Assembly (NCBI GenBank): GCA_013112575.1
Contig: JABFGG010000020.1
Span: 1 to 64,000 of the forward strand
Source of the DNA: Chloroflexota bacterium
GTDB taxonomy: Bacteria; Chloroflexota; Anaerolineae; Anaerolineales; UBA11579
DNA: 64,000 bases
Reading direction: 5' to 3'
A program made the translations under genes and the position numbers. The notes under the pieces are model-generated. The model did not search any database and had not been told where the DNA came from. It saw only the letters and a program-made list of their open reading frames with translations. Shown piece by piece: positions 15,314-24,812 of this stretch (its first letter is position 1; every line of letters starts with the position of its first letter).

Positions 15314-16543
15314 CTATTCGTAGCGCAGGGCCTCTACCGGTTCGAGGCTGGCAGCGCGGTTGGCAGGGTAAAGGCCAAAGAACAAGCCGACCACCGTCGA
15401 AAAGATGGTTGCCAAAAGCACGGCGTCGATGCCAATGACCGGAATGATGTCGGCATCGCTGGCGGCAGCGATGACCTGCACAGCCACTGAAATGCCCCAG
15501 CCCAGTAAGATTCCGATAATACCGCCGATCAAACTGAGCATCATGGACTCGGCCAGGAATTGGATGAGGATATCGCGCTTGCGCGCACCGAGGGCCTTGC
15601 GTAAGCCGATCTCCCTGGTGCGTTCAATGACAGACACAAGCATGATGTTCATAATGCCAATGCCGCCTACCAAGAGCGAGATGGCAGCAATACCACCAAG
15701 GAAGATAGTGAAGACGCCCAAAATGCTGGACACAGCATCCAGGAAGTCGTTCTGGCTGAGGACGGTGAAATCATCTTCAGCGACAGCAGTGCGATGACGG
15801 GCACGGAGGACCTGGGAGATCTCTTCGGTGGCCTGCGGAACAGACTCGGCGCTAGCGGCCTGTACCATGATCATGTCAATGCGATCCTGCGTGGAACGGC
15901 GTAAAAGGCGTGCCTGGGCAGTGCTGAGGGGAATAATAACCTGATTGTCATCACTGCCACCAAAGCCACCGCCCTTCTCTTCCAGGACACCCAAAACGCG
16001 GAAAGGCTGACCTTCAATGCGGACAGTCTCACCTACCAGGCCGGAGCGACGATCGAACAGTTTGTCGGCCACTTCAGGACCGATCAAGACCACCGCAGCA
16101 CGCCCCAGCATGTGGGATTCATTAATGAATTCGCCTTCGGTCACGTTGTAGTTGCGCACAGGGCCATATGCAGGCGTAACACCAGAAATCGTTGTAAGCG
16201 CGCTTTCTCCACTATAGGTAACTTCCCCTGAACCTTGCAATAGAGGTGCAACAGCAACAACAGAAGGAACTACAAAAGGATCGGCAATGGCTTCAGCATC
16301 GCCGAGGGTCAATGGTTTGACAACACGTACACCTTCTTCCCCGCCGGAAAAGACAAACAGGAGATTGGAACCTATCCCCTGAATGGAGCCCGTGACACTA
16401 TTCTCTGCGCCTGCGCCAATGGCCAACATGGCGATAACGGCGGCAACACCGATAACAATGCCCAGGATGGTGAGGGCCGAACGCAATTTGTTGCCGGCTA
16501 AACTTTCCAGGGCTTCAATTAGAGGGGATGCAATAACTCTCAT
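15314..16543 (-). CDS. MacB-type ABC transporter permease
   Basis: 409 residues. An N-terminal helix with EALESLAGNKLRSALTILGI is followed by a large extracytoplasmic MacB-PCD domain and three C-terminal helices of the FtsX fold (LLVGGIGIMNIMLVSVIERT then EIGLRKALGARKRDILIQF and PANRAASLEPVEALRYE). These are hallmarks of MacB-like mechanotransmission permeases. The ATPase is a separate gene overlapping by 4 bases upstream, and a MacA-like adaptor precedes that, so the three form an efflux pump. Because this lineage may lack a TolC-type outer channel, the export route is uncertain. Confidence 0.93.
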   Translation of the reverse strand: MRVIASPLIEALESLAGNKLRSALTILGIVIGVAAVIAMLAIGAGAENSVTGSIQGIGSNLLFVFSGGEEGVRVVKPLTLGDAEAIADPFVVPSVVAVAPLLQGSGEVTYSGESALTTISGVTPAYGPVRNYNVTEGEFINESHMLGRAAVVLIGPEVADKLFDRRSGLVGETVRIEGQPFRVLGVLEEKGGGFGGSDDNQVIIPLSTAQARLLRRSTQDRIDMIMVQAASAESVPQATEEISQVLRARHRTAVAEDDFTVLSQNDFLDAVSSILGVFTIFLGGIAAISLLVGGIGIMNIMLVSVIERTREIGLRKALGARKRDILIQFLAESMMLSLIGGIIGILLGWGISVAVQVIAAASDADIIPVIGIDAVLLATIFSTVVGLFFGLYPANRAASLEPVEALRYE

Positions 16544-17253
16544 GTGATCTTCTCAACTTCGCCATCGCGGATGTGGATGGTGCGTTCCGTCATTTCTGCG
16601 ATCTCGGGGTCATGGGTAACAACAATAATGGTGGTGCCGCTTTCTTTGTTCAGGGTCAATAATAGTTCCATGATCTCATCACCGGATTTGGTGTCGAGGT
16701 TGCCGGTAGGTTCATCGGCCATCACAATGGCGGGTTCATTGACCAGGGCACGGGCAATGGCCACACGTTGCTGCTGGCCGCCGGACAACTCATTGGGTCG
16801 GTGATCCATACGGTCGCCCAGGCCAACCGCTTCAAGGGCCGCGGCGGCACGCTGTTTGCGCTGTTTGGCAAGTTCACCGCTGGCATAACGCATGGGCAAT
16901 TCCACATTGCCCAAAGCTGTAATACGCGGCAGGAGCATGAACTTCTGGAAAACGAAGCCCACCTTGCGGTTGCGGATATCGGCTAACTGGTCATCGGCCA
17001 GTTCTGCGACACTTTCACCATCCAAGTAATACTCGCCGGAGGTGGGGCGATCCAGCGCACCCAAGATGTTCATCAGTGTGGATTTGCCTGAGCCGGAGGG
17101 GCCCATGATAGCCATAACCTCACCGCGCTCGATCTGTACGGAGAGGCCGCGCAGGGCGTGGACTTCGACATCGCCCATGGCATAGACCTTGGTGAGGTCC
17201 TTGCCACTGACAACGATGTCGGCTTTAGATTTGCCGTTCTGTTTCTTCGCCAT
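16540..17253 (-). CDS. MacB/LolD-type ABC transporter ATP-binding protein
   Basis: 237 residues. Walker A GPSGSGKST at 51-59, signature LSGGQQQR at 156-163, Walker B IVMADEPTGNLD from 176 and the switch His in VVTHDPEIAE are all intact. The GNLDTKSGDEIM run is typical of the LolD/MacB branch. The ATG at 17253 lies one base beyond the stop of the adaptor gene; longer in-frame starts would overlap that gene by 75 bases. It powers the permease encoded immediately downstream. Confidence 0.94.
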   Translation of the reverse strand: MAKKQNGKSKADIVVSGKDLTKVYAMGDVEVHALRGLSVQIERGEVMAIMGPSGSGKSTLMNILGALDRPTSGEYYLDGESVAELADDQLADIRNRKVGFVFQKFMLLPRITALGNVELPMRYASGELAKQRKQRAAAALEAVGLGDRMDHRPNELSGGQQQRVAIARALVNEPAIVMADEPTGNLDTKSGDEIMELLLTLNKESGTTIIVVTHDPEIAEMTERTIHIRDGEVEKIT

Positions 17254-17254
17254 G

Positions 17255-18673
17255 CTAGGGACCATTGCCTCCGGGAGGGCCACCTGCGAAGAAGTTCGCC
17301 GCGGGCGGATTAAGTACGATAGTGTCACCGATACTCAAATCGCCTGCTACAACTTCGCTGACCTCTTCCGAAGAGGCTCCCAAAGTAATCGGTACGGTCG
17401 TAAGCTCGCCAGTATCGTCTATGATGTAGACGATGCGCTCACCTTCCATAACACGGACTGCGCGGTTGGGTACAACCAGTACATTGTTCAACTGGTTAAC
17501 CACGATGTTGACGGCGGCCGTCATGCCAGGACGCACGTCTTCATCCGCATCGACCAGTTCGATGGTGGCCATGAAGTTGACCACGCCCTGCTGTAAAACA
17601 CCAACGGGGGAAACTTCAACAACTTCACCCTGATACTCCTTGTTAAGGATGGCATCAAAGCTGAGTTCCACAGGCTGGCCGATCTCCACACGGTTGATGT
17701 CAATTTCGGAGATCTCGACATCGACCAATAGGCGGGAAAGGTCGTCGATGCGGAAAGCTACATCGCTGGGGCCAATGATGTCACCCGATGCGGGGAAGCT
17801 TTGGGTAACAGTGCCTTCAAAAGGAGCGTCAACGAAAGCACTGGAAAGGGCAGCACGGGCCGCGTCGACGCGGGCCTCTGCTGCGGCAATGTCATCGGTG
17901 GTAGGGCCGCTGCTGATGCGCTCGAATTCGTTCTCAGCATCCAATAACTGCTCGCGGGCCACTTCAAGATCAGCCTCAGCAATGGCCAGATCGGTATCAT
18001 TGGCGATGCCGCGCAAGTTGTTATACAAGCGTAAGGCGTTGTCGTAATCTTTCTGGGCCTGGGCCTGAGCGCTGAGGTAGGCCGCTTTTTCCGTGCTGTC
18101 GGGTTTGTTGGCGTAAGGGGCGTAATCTTCCTGCGCATCATCGAGCTTGTCTTCTGCCAGGATAAGGTTGGCCTTGGCCTGGTCAATGTCGACCTGGGGA
18201 GCAGGAGAACTTAAATTGTTATAGTAGCGCTCGGCGTCTTCAACCGCCTTTTGGGCATTAGCAAGAGCCTGAGAAGCTTGCGCAAGGCCCTGTTCATCAA
18301 AGGTCTCATACATGTCTTCCAGTGCATCTTCAGCACTGACCAGGTCTGCTTGGGCAAGGATGACACCCTGCGACAAAGTCTCTTTGCGAATGGTGGCTAA
18401 TAGATCGGCTTCCTGAACGAGGTCCCCTACTTCCACAAGAACCTCATCTACCGTCCCCGTACTTTTCCAAAAAACGGTGGCCGTCTGGCTGGCGCGCACT
18501 TCGCCGGTGGCGCCAACGGTGGCAACCAGGGAGCCAAGGTCAGCCTCCACAGTTTGGAATTGACCCAACTGGGCAGCATCGCCTGACCCACCGCTAATAT
18601 TGCGGAAAATGATGAAGCCGATGACGAGCACAATGGCGACACCACCGATAATTATCCAGTTTCTTCTACTCAT
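17255..18673 (-). CDS. MacA/HlyD-like periplasmic adaptor subunit
   Basis: 472 residues. An N-terminal membrane anchor (WIIIGGVAIVLVIGFIIF) is followed by a biotinyl/lipoyl half (VGATGEVRASQTATVFWKST), a long Ala/Glu-rich coiled coil at roughly 95-285, the second lipoyl half (VDAPFEGTVTQSFPASGDII) and beta-barrel/MP domains. This is the architecture of RND/MacA adaptors. AAGGAG lies 9 bases before the ATG. It is the second gene of the marR-macA-macB operon. The C-terminal PPGGNGP tail is lineage-specific. The coiled coil is longer than in E. coli MacA. Confidence 0.92.
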   Translation of the reverse strand: MSRRNWIIIGGVAIVLVIGFIIFRNISGGSGDAAQLGQFQTVEADLGSLVATVGATGEVRASQTATVFWKSTGTVDEVLVEVGDLVQEADLLATIRKETLSQGVILAQADLVSAEDALEDMYETFDEQGLAQASQALANAQKAVEDAERYYNNLSSPAPQVDIDQAKANLILAEDKLDDAQEDYAPYANKPDSTEKAAYLSAQAQAQKDYDNALRLYNNLRGIANDTDLAIAEADLEVAREQLLDAENEFERISSGPTTDDIAAAEARVDAARAALSSAFVDAPFEGTVTQSFPASGDIIGPSDVAFRIDDLSRLLVDVEISEIDINRVEIGQPVELSFDAILNKEYQGEVVEVSPVGVLQQGVVNFMATIELVDADEDVRPGMTAAVNIVVNQLNNVLVVPNRAVRVMEGERIVYIIDDTGELTTVPITLGASSEEVSEVVAGDLSIGDTIVLNPPAANFFAGGPPGGNGP

Positions 18674-18733
18674 TACAATGTTCTCCTTGATGTATCCTTT
18701 GCATACTACCTACACATTATTAATTACGCATAA

Positions 18734-19183
18734 TCAATTAATGTGTTGCAGCTTATCTTCAAATTTGGAAACCGCTTGTTCAAGCAGGCCCAACAACTGT
18801 TCTTGTTCATCTACCGTCAAACCATTCAAAAACTGACCAATCATTTTGCGCCGCTGGGCGTGCATTTCGCCCATCAACTGATCTGCCTGTGCTGTCAGGT
18901 GAATGTGCTGGACGCGTCGATCATTGGGGTCTGGCTCGCGGCGTAACCAGCCATCATCCACCAACTTACGGACAGCCACGCTTACCGTGGGAGGCGTGAC
19001 ATCCATACCCTCGGCGATCTCATTGACACTGCAGCCGGGGTTGCGCCCCACCCAGAGCAGGAGGAAAGCCTGAGGGAGCGTGAGGTCAACGGCATCGACC
19101 ATGGGGGCGCGCAGGGGCATCTTCTCCATGCGACGGAGAAGGCTGAGCATGCGCTCTGCGGAAGGGGTTGGGTTGGTAGCCAT
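18734..19183 (-). CDS. MarR-family transcriptional regulator
   Basis: 149 residues with the winged helix SVNEIAEGMDVTPPTVSVAV (about 52-71) and wing WLRREPDPNDRRVQHIHLT, typical of MarR. It is the first gene of an operon with an efflux pump, so it probably represses that pump and itself until a toxic ligand binds. No Shine-Dalgarno precedes the ATG. Upstream on the minus strand are three ATCTATTT-like tandem repeats and then a palindrome that would lie between -35 TTGAAT and the repeats. Confidence 0.9.
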   Translation of the reverse strand: MATNPTPSAERMLSLLRRMEKMPLRAPMVDAVDLTLPQAFLLLWVGRNPGCSVNEIAEGMDVTPPTVSVAVRKLVDDGWLRREPDPNDRRVQHIHLTAQADQLMGEMHAQRRKMIGQFLNGLTVDEQEQLLGLLEQAVSKFEDKLQHIN

Positions 19184-19206
19184 AAGATAAATAGATAAAT
19201 AGATAA

Positions 19207-19223
19207 TTAGTTAAGCTAACTAA
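19207..19223. promoter_or_regulatory. Putative MarR operator
   Basis: TTAGTTA-AGC-TAACTAA, a 7-base inverted repeat. It is preceded on the minus strand by TTGAAT (complement of 19223-19228) and followed by three near-identical 8-base repeats up to the marR start codon. Autoregulation is inferred. Confidence 0.55.
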
Positions 19224-19368
19224 TTCAAAAAGCAATGATACCCCTGTTTTGATTGGGATGGAGTTAACGATATGTTAGAACAGGAAGAAGCCCACGCGTA
19301 ACTAGTAGGCAAGAATCAATTCAAAATTAGCCACTAACTTCTGGAGGGGGTGACTAAGTAGAGTCTAT

Positions 19369-19422
19369 TGAGGGATTCCTCGCTCTTTCGCTACGCTCAA
19401 TCACTCGGAATGACAAATCGAC
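19369..19422. repeat. Dispersed AGGGATTCCTCG repeat, copy 1
   Basis: AGGGATTCCTCG..CTTTCGCT..GCTCA.TCACTCGGAATGACAA.TCGA recurs at 36489-36542 with five or fewer differences. Its ends GATTCC and GGAATGA are complementary, so it folds into a hairpin. This class of word is common in intergenic DNA of this type of bacterium. Confidence 0.7.
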
Positions 19423-19440
19423 AGCGCCTTTTATCGATCC

Positions 19441-22050
19441 TCAGTGGCTACCTTCTGTGACCCAGGCTTCTTCGGCCTGGAGGGCGCGGACCTGGGCAGG
19501 CTGGATCTTGCGGTAGACCTCTTGCGGTTGGTGGACGATACCGTCAACTTCGAGAAGGCGATCGATGCTGATACCAAAGAGGCGGGCGTTCTCATGCAGG
19601 TAGGACTCGATCAAGTTCCAGTCGGCAACAGATAGTTCAGCAAACTCACCACCATTGAGTTGGTCTTGGGTGACCATGCGGCGGGGGTCACGCAGGTAGA
19701 TGGCCCCGCCGGAAGCCAATGAGAAGAGGTTACCGCCGGGATAAGGTGTGTCGAGAGAGACAATATCGCCCTTTTCATTGAAGTTGATGCCGTTGAGGAT
19801 AACGAAGCCACCACCATTCAGCGGGTCGCCGGCCATGAAGGACTCGGCCAGATAATCGAGAGAGGTGCCGTTGATGACAACGCGCGGTTTGCCAACGGCG
19901 TTGATGAGAGGGCGACCAGCGGCATTACCCAAGATATAAGCCTCGCCACCCTTTGCGCCGTACATGAAGGTCTGGCCAACATCACCGTATACCACCAGCC
20001 TGCCTGATTTCATGATCTGGGCCAACTGGTCCTGGGCATTGTTGTGGACATGCAATTCAATCCCATCCATGCCGGAAGCCAGATAATCCCCGGAGGAGCC
20101 GTAGACATCAATGCGCAGCCCGTCCGTATTGGAACCCAGGCCATTGCCAACGAAGCGGTGGCCCTCCGCATGAATAATGATGATGTGGCGGTAACCAAGA
20201 TCGTAGATGCGCTGGATCTCGCGGGCCAAGGAATGCTTGCCCTCCGGTTCGTAGCCGCGCGCATCAACAATGAGAACGATATCCGGTATGGCTGAAGGCA
20301 AGGGCTGGCCTGCCACATGGTAAGCGTAGCGACCGGAAGGGTTGGCTTTGATGCCCGCAAAAACCCTGGCAAGCGTCTCATCGAAAAGAGAAAGCAGGCT
20401 GGAACGCCTCAGCAAGCCGGTATCGTAATGGCGATCAATCAAGCGCGTGAGAATCTCGATGACTTCTTTGCGATGTTCATCCTGTTGAGCTGTGAACTCC
20501 AATGAGGCCAAAAAGGCACGCACATCGTTGTAGTTCCAGTGGCGCACTTTCTCCTCGAACCACACAAAGTTACTCTCAACCGATAAGCGCCCCGGTACGT
20601 AGCCGTCTTTGCCGATATGGATTTTGTCCGGCCAGAAAGCCTCGGTTTCAGTGGGAACTGGAACCGAGCGACCGAACTTGTCGGTTAACACTAAGCTGGC
20701 GCGGCTCTCGGGGTCATCATGCACGCTGAAGAGGAAAGCGCCGCCATCCGTGTGACTGCCACCGCGGGCATTCCAGTAGCGGTCAGCACGCGACCAGAAA
20801 CGTTTATCTTCTGCCGCCAAACTACTGAGGGCGGCATCGATGCCCTGCTTTTCCGAGGCAGCAAAACCAATAGCGACAGGATGACCATCCTTATCAATGC
20901 GCTGCTGATAAGCAAAGACCTGGGGGCGCAACATGCTGGTATCCGTGATGCCTGTCAAGCGATAGACAGGGTGATCTTCTTCACGTTCGGACTGGGCGAT
21001 AAGGAAGAACCAAGGGCCGTCGGGAGAGGAGTGCATGTGGGTGGCCTGCAACATCTGATAGATGCGCTGCTTTTCCGCGGGGAGCATGGTGAAATCTCGC
21101 TCGGTAGTGGGAGCCATGGCCTCGATAACATATTCCAGTGGATACTTGTAGGTGCGATAGAGCAAGTCAAAGACCTGTACGGCAACTTCAGTATCGGTGA
21201 GGAAAAGGGGGAAGATGTTGCGCTGGGCGAGGTATTCGCTGATGGAAGCATGATTGGCAAAATCGCCATTATGAACAAGCGCCTCGTTCAGGCCAATAAA
21301 GGGATGCGCGCCGCCGGGATGCCAGACACGCCCTTTGGTGGGATAACGATGGTGGCCGATCCATACGTGGGCGTGCATATCCTCGATCTGGTAGTAACGA
21401 ATGACATCATCGCCATAGCCCACCATCTTGAGCACCAACAAGTTCTTGCCATGCGAGAGGACAAAGGCCTGTTTCTCGCCCAAGGAAGCGTAGTAGGCGG
21501 TGTTGAGCTTAAAGCTGTTTTGGTAGACGAACTCGTCCTCGACATCCCGCTGAGGAACATTGAGCAAGTCGTGGTCCTCTTTGAACTGCTGCAATAGCTC
21601 AGGCTTGATGCGCACGAAGTAGATGACGACAAAGGGCGGTTTAACATCCAGACCATCAATATCTCTGAAATCTTCAATCTGAGCTTGTTCGTGGACATGA
21701 TCGACATCGTAGACCGAATAGATGTAATCCTTTTCGATCTGCTCACGGACGCTCTCATCCAGATAGGCTATGGCCAGCAGATAATCGTTTTCCAGCACAT
21801 CCTGGGAAACGCCAAATTCCTCAGCTACAAGGCCAGCGGCAGCAATGCCGCCGCCCTTGCCATTGCCGCGGTTGCGCATTTGGCTGAGGGCCTGCAACAT
21901 GTGACGGGCAGCGACCTGCTCCGATGAAGCCATACCGATGACACCGCAGCCGCCTTCAGCGGGTTCGGCTTTGGATAGGTATTCGTAGCCGTCTTCGGGA
22001 GCCAAGTGGGCACGGGAGGAAACGAACTTGTGTGAATTGTTGGAGGTCAT
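19441..22050 (-). CDS. Glutamate-synthase-like protein: class II glutamine amidotransferase fused to GXGXG domain
   Basis: 869 residues. Residues about 35-430 are an Ntn amidotransferase like the N-terminus of GltB: catalytic Cys in GGCGVIG at position 35 (so a 34-residue propeptide would be removed), WIGHHRYPTKGRVWHPGGAH and EALVHNGDFANH. Residues about 570-830 match the C-terminal GXGXG beta-helix (VVYGDVGQTFMYGAKGGEAY, GGGFVILNG). The central and FMN domains of GltB are missing and are supplied by the two upstream genes. The ATG at 22050 follows GGGAG and sits one base past the preceding stop. It should deliver ammonia from glutamine to 2-oxoglutarate. Confidence 0.88.
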   Translation of the reverse strand: MTSNNSHKFVSSRAHLAPEDGYEYLSKAEPAEGGCGVIGMASSEQVAARHMLQALSQMRNRGNGKGGGIAAAGLVAEEFGVSQDVLENDYLLAIAYLDESVREQIEKDYIYSVYDVDHVHEQAQIEDFRDIDGLDVKPPFVVIYFVRIKPELLQQFKEDHDLLNVPQRDVEDEFVYQNSFKLNTAYYASLGEKQAFVLSHGKNLLVLKMVGYGDDVIRYYQIEDMHAHVWIGHHRYPTKGRVWHPGGAHPFIGLNEALVHNGDFANHASISEYLAQRNIFPLFLTDTEVAVQVFDLLYRTYKYPLEYVIEAMAPTTERDFTMLPAEKQRIYQMLQATHMHSSPDGPWFFLIAQSEREEDHPVYRLTGITDTSMLRPQVFAYQQRIDKDGHPVAIGFAASEKQGIDAALSSLAAEDKRFWSRADRYWNARGGSHTDGGAFLFSVHDDPESRASLVLTDKFGRSVPVPTETEAFWPDKIHIGKDGYVPGRLSVESNFVWFEEKVRHWNYNDVRAFLASLEFTAQQDEHRKEVIEILTRLIDRHYDTGLLRRSSLLSLFDETLARVFAGIKANPSGRYAYHVAGQPLPSAIPDIVLIVDARGYEPEGKHSLAREIQRIYDLGYRHIIIIHAEGHRFVGNGLGSNTDGLRIDVYGSSGDYLASGMDGIELHVHNNAQDQLAQIMKSGRLVVYGDVGQTFMYGAKGGEAYILGNAAGRPLINAVGKPRVVINGTSLDYLAESFMAGDPLNGGGFVILNGINFNEKGDIVSLDTPYPGGNLFSLASGGAIYLRDPRRMVTQDQLNGGEFAELSVADWNLIESYLHENARLFGISIDRLLEVDGIVHQPQEVYRKIQPAQVRALQAEEAWVTEGSH

Positions 22051-22051
22051 G

Positions 22052-23368
22052 TCATTTGCTCCCGTTGCTGGCGGTGTAGAGCAACAAATCCGGTCGGCCA
22101 CGCAGCTCTTTGATGCTGCTCAGGCCAAGCCTGCGGAGGATGTCGGTGAGTTGTTTGGCGATCGAGGCATAAAGATTGCTGATACGCTGGGCACCCCATT
22201 CAGGATCGACCAACTGCTGCAAAAGAGGATCGGTGGTGGTGAGGCCAAAGGGACAGCCACGGCCGCGCTCGCAATTGGAGCAGCGCGTGCAGCCCAAGGC
22301 GACCAGTTCAGCCGTACCGAGGATACAACCATCTGCACCCAGTGCGATAGCCTTGGCAATGTCATAGGCTGTGCGCACACCGCCAGAAGCCATGATGGTG
22401 ATCTCATCACGGATGCTCTCAGACATAAGGTATTTGTGTACCTTGGGGATGGCAAACTCAACAGGCATGGCGATGTTCTTTTTAGCGATCTCAGGAGCCG
22501 CACCGGTGCCACCATAGGAGCCGTCCAACTGCACGATGTGGGCCCCGGCGTAATAGCTGCCGACAGTGACCATATCCACATCGGTGGGAGTGGAGACCTT
22601 TACAGAGACGAGTGCCTCAGGGTTGACGGTCTTGATCCAATCAACGTGTTTGCGGTGGTCTTCGACAGAATAAACGGAATGGAAGGGGAAAGGCGAAAAG
22701 AGGCTGACCCAGGGGACACTCTCACGGATCTGGGCAACGCTGGAGGTAGCCTTGTCGCCCAAAAGGTGGCCACCCAAACCGGGCTTGGCCCCCTGGGCAT
22801 ATTTGAACTCGACGATGGGGGCGTGCTGGATGGTCTCTTCACGGACACCAAACATGCCAGTGGCAACCTGTGTGATGATGTGGTCTTTGTACTCAACCAA
22901 AGAGTCCGGGTAGCCGCCTTCGCCCGTGCAGGTAAATATGTCCCATTCTTTGGCAGCCATAGCGCGGGCCAGCATGATGTTCTCACTGATGGAACCGAAG
23001 GACATACCCGCGCCATAAAATGGTACGGGGATGTCTATCTCGCGGTCAAAGCCACGCCGGTTGAGGGGGGTGGAGAGGTCGATCTCTATGTCTTCTGATA
23101 GCCATTGCTCTTCGGGGAGGAACTTGAAGTCGAGGACGTCAAAGCCGCCCTCGGATGCACCGGTGCGATATTCCAGGCCGTTGTCCGGGGCTTCGCCGGT
23201 TTCCGCCTGGTACCAGCCTGACAGGATGAGGTTGTCGGTCCAGCGGTAATCGCCGAGGGCAGGCGGGGCTTCGGCCATGCGCGCCCGCCAGGAAAAGCCT
23301 TCCCTCAAATTCTCAGTATGCTTCTCTACTATCAGTTCTTCGTCGGTACGGTTTTTGATCTCAGCCAC
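22052..23368 (-). CDS. FMN-binding glutamate synthase catalytic subunit
   Basis: 438 residues spanning the FMN-binding TIM barrel of GltB: YGAGMSFGSISENIMLARAM, FTCTGEGGYPDSL, EFKYAQGAKPGLGGHLLG, DGSYGGTGAAPEIA and ASGGVRTAYDIAKAIALGAD. A cysteine cluster GCTRCSNCERGRGCPFG near residue 370 matches the position of the 3Fe-4S cluster of GltS, with altered spacing. The GTG at 23368 is chosen: GGAGG is 7 bases upstream and it overlaps the previous stop. It would reduce the 2-iminoglutarate formed with ammonia from the downstream amidotransferase. Confidence 0.88.
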   Translation of the reverse strand: MAEIKNRTDEELIVEKHTENLREGFSWRARMAEAPPALGDYRWTDNLILSGWYQAETGEAPDNGLEYRTGASEGGFDVLDFKFLPEEQWLSEDIEIDLSTPLNRRGFDREIDIPVPFYGAGMSFGSISENIMLARAMAAKEWDIFTCTGEGGYPDSLVEYKDHIITQVATGMFGVREETIQHAPIVEFKYAQGAKPGLGGHLLGDKATSSVAQIRESVPWVSLFSPFPFHSVYSVEDHRKHVDWIKTVNPEALVSVKVSTPTDVDMVTVGSYYAGAHIVQLDGSYGGTGAAPEIAKKNIAMPVEFAIPKVHKYLMSESIRDEITIMASGGVRTAYDIAKAIALGADGCILGTAELVALGCTRCSNCERGRGCPFGLTTTDPLLQQLVDPEWGAQRISNLYASIAKQLTDILRRLGLSSIKELRGRPDLLLYTASNGSK

Positions 23369-24812
23369 GGTAGCCCTCCACATCGATAAAAGCTTCCTTT
23401 TCAATATCGTGCATGAACATAGCGCGGCCGACTTCGCCGCGCAGGCGACGGACTTCACGCAAGCCCATGGCGCCCAGGATCTCCAGCAATTGGTCACGCC
23501 AAGTTGCGGACATATTCTTGAGGCGACGCACCCCCCATTCAACATTCAGTCGTTTGGGCATTTCGAAATGAGATGTTTGACGGTCGGCGCATTGGCCCTG
23601 AAACTCGGCCTGCAAGGCCACAAGCAAAGGGGTATCAAGAGCAACGGCATCCAGGCCACAGATGATGGCTTTAGGGACGTGCTCGGCAGCGATCATGCCA
23701 CCGCTGCCCAGGAGGGTGACTTCCTGGCGAATACCGGCATCCACAAAGGTTTTATGAGTGGCGCGGATGAGGTCAAGCACAAAAGCGTCATCCTCATTCT
23801 TGCCGTGATAATCGGCGAGGAAGTGGAAGATGTGGATACCGGCATCTACGTAACCCAAGACCGCATCATCTTCGGTGAAGGGTAAGCGCAAGGCAATCTG
23901 GGATTCAGGGAATTGGGCACGGATCTCATCATAGAGAGTTTGATCCCAGCCATCCATCTCGATGAGGCGGAGGGCAAAGCCCAGCAGCCTGAGGTTCTCT
24001 ACTTCATCAGGCTTTACCAGAGGCACGATATGGTCGCCTGTCAGCCCCAATTTGATGATCTGACCCAAGGGAAGGATAGACAGCGTTGATATCTCGACGG
24101 CTGTTTGGCTGCTGATGGTAGAGACTGTGTCCTCGGCACTATTCGGGGGAGGGGCATCAAACATAAGGGACAAGGGCAGGCTGAAAGTGCTGGGCGCAGT
24201 GCCCAACAGTTTGCCTTGCTCATCAAAGGAAAGCGCATTAGGCTTGTAGCCGATGTCTACCACGGTAGAAATGTGTTCGCGGCCATGAATACCGTCGCGG
24301 GTGGGGCGCACGATCTCAGACATATCGGTCCACATACCGTCCCAGCCCTGGCCGCCAAATTTGCCGCGATAGCCCGCACCTTTGACAGGAATAGCGCCGG
24401 TTTGGGCTTCGTAGGTGAGGGCATCGACGTAACCAAAAGTGAAATAATCGTCACCCAGGCGCTGACGGGCGGGGTTGTGCTCAACCTGCACAAATTCGGG
24501 GAATTCAGTGGTGCAGCGCAAACAACCCACACACAAGTGCTCACGTGGTGCAAAGCCACCAACCGGGCCGGAAAAGACGCCATACAAACATGGGCGGCTC
24601 AAGATGACATCCTTGCGGCCGCGGTAGTGGAAAAGCTCTTTGATGAGTAATTTGGCTAAGCCGCTGCGCTGCACCTTAACGGTAAAGCGGCTGGGCCATT
24701 GGGTGAGGTCTGGTGCAGGCTGGGTATCAATGTGATAGCGGTCGTACACTCCACGTGGTGATGTTTTTTCAGCAGGTAGTGCAGGTGCAGTTTTGACGGT
24801 TCTCTCGAGCAT
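23361..24812 (-). CDS. Second FMN-type glutamate synthase paralogue with N-terminal cysteine cluster
   Basis: 483 residues. The N-terminal third contains LCVGCLRCTTEFPEF plus an upstream Cys (RPCLYGVF), a ferredoxin-like pattern, then GKFGGQGWDGMWTDMSEIVR and DGIHGREHISTVVDIG, typical of the FMN-binding glutamate synthase family. The second half is a degenerate TIM barrel (LLGSGGMIAAEHVPKAIICG). It lacks several FMN-contacting motifs of its neighbour, so it may be structural or carry electrons from ferredoxin. ATG 24812 has GGAGAG 6 bases ahead. It is the first gene behind a long structured leader. Confidence 0.8.
   Translation of the reverse strand: MLERTVKTAPALPAEKTSPRGVYDRYHIDTQPAPDLTQWPSRFTVKVQRSGLAKLLIKELFHYRGRKDVILSRPCLYGVFSGPVGGFAPREHLCVGCLRCTTEFPEFVQVEHNPARQRLGDDYFTFGYVDALTYEAQTGAIPVKGAGYRGKFGGQGWDGMWTDMSEIVRPTRDGIHGREHISTVVDIGYKPNALSFDEQGKLLGTAPSTFSLPLSLMFDAPPPNSAEDTVSTISSQTAVEISTLSILPLGQIIKLGLTGDHIVPLVKPDEVENLRLLGFALRLIEMDGWDQTLYDEIRAQFPESQIALRLPFTEDDAVLGYVDAGIHIFHFLADYHGKNEDDAFVLDLIRATHKTFVDAGIRQEVTLLGSGGMIAAEHVPKAIICGLDAVALDTPLLVALQAEFQGQCADRQTSHFEMPKRLNVEWGVRRLKNMSATWRDQLLEILGAMGLREVRRLRGEVGRAMFMHDIEKEAFIDVEGYRG

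Noticed and set aside
20719..23098. Long plus-strand reading frames (292 and 356 codons) opposite the glutamate synthase genes
   Set aside because: They lie antisense to genes with full family motifs, lack ribosome sites and encode no recognisable domain; they arise from codon bias of the true strand.
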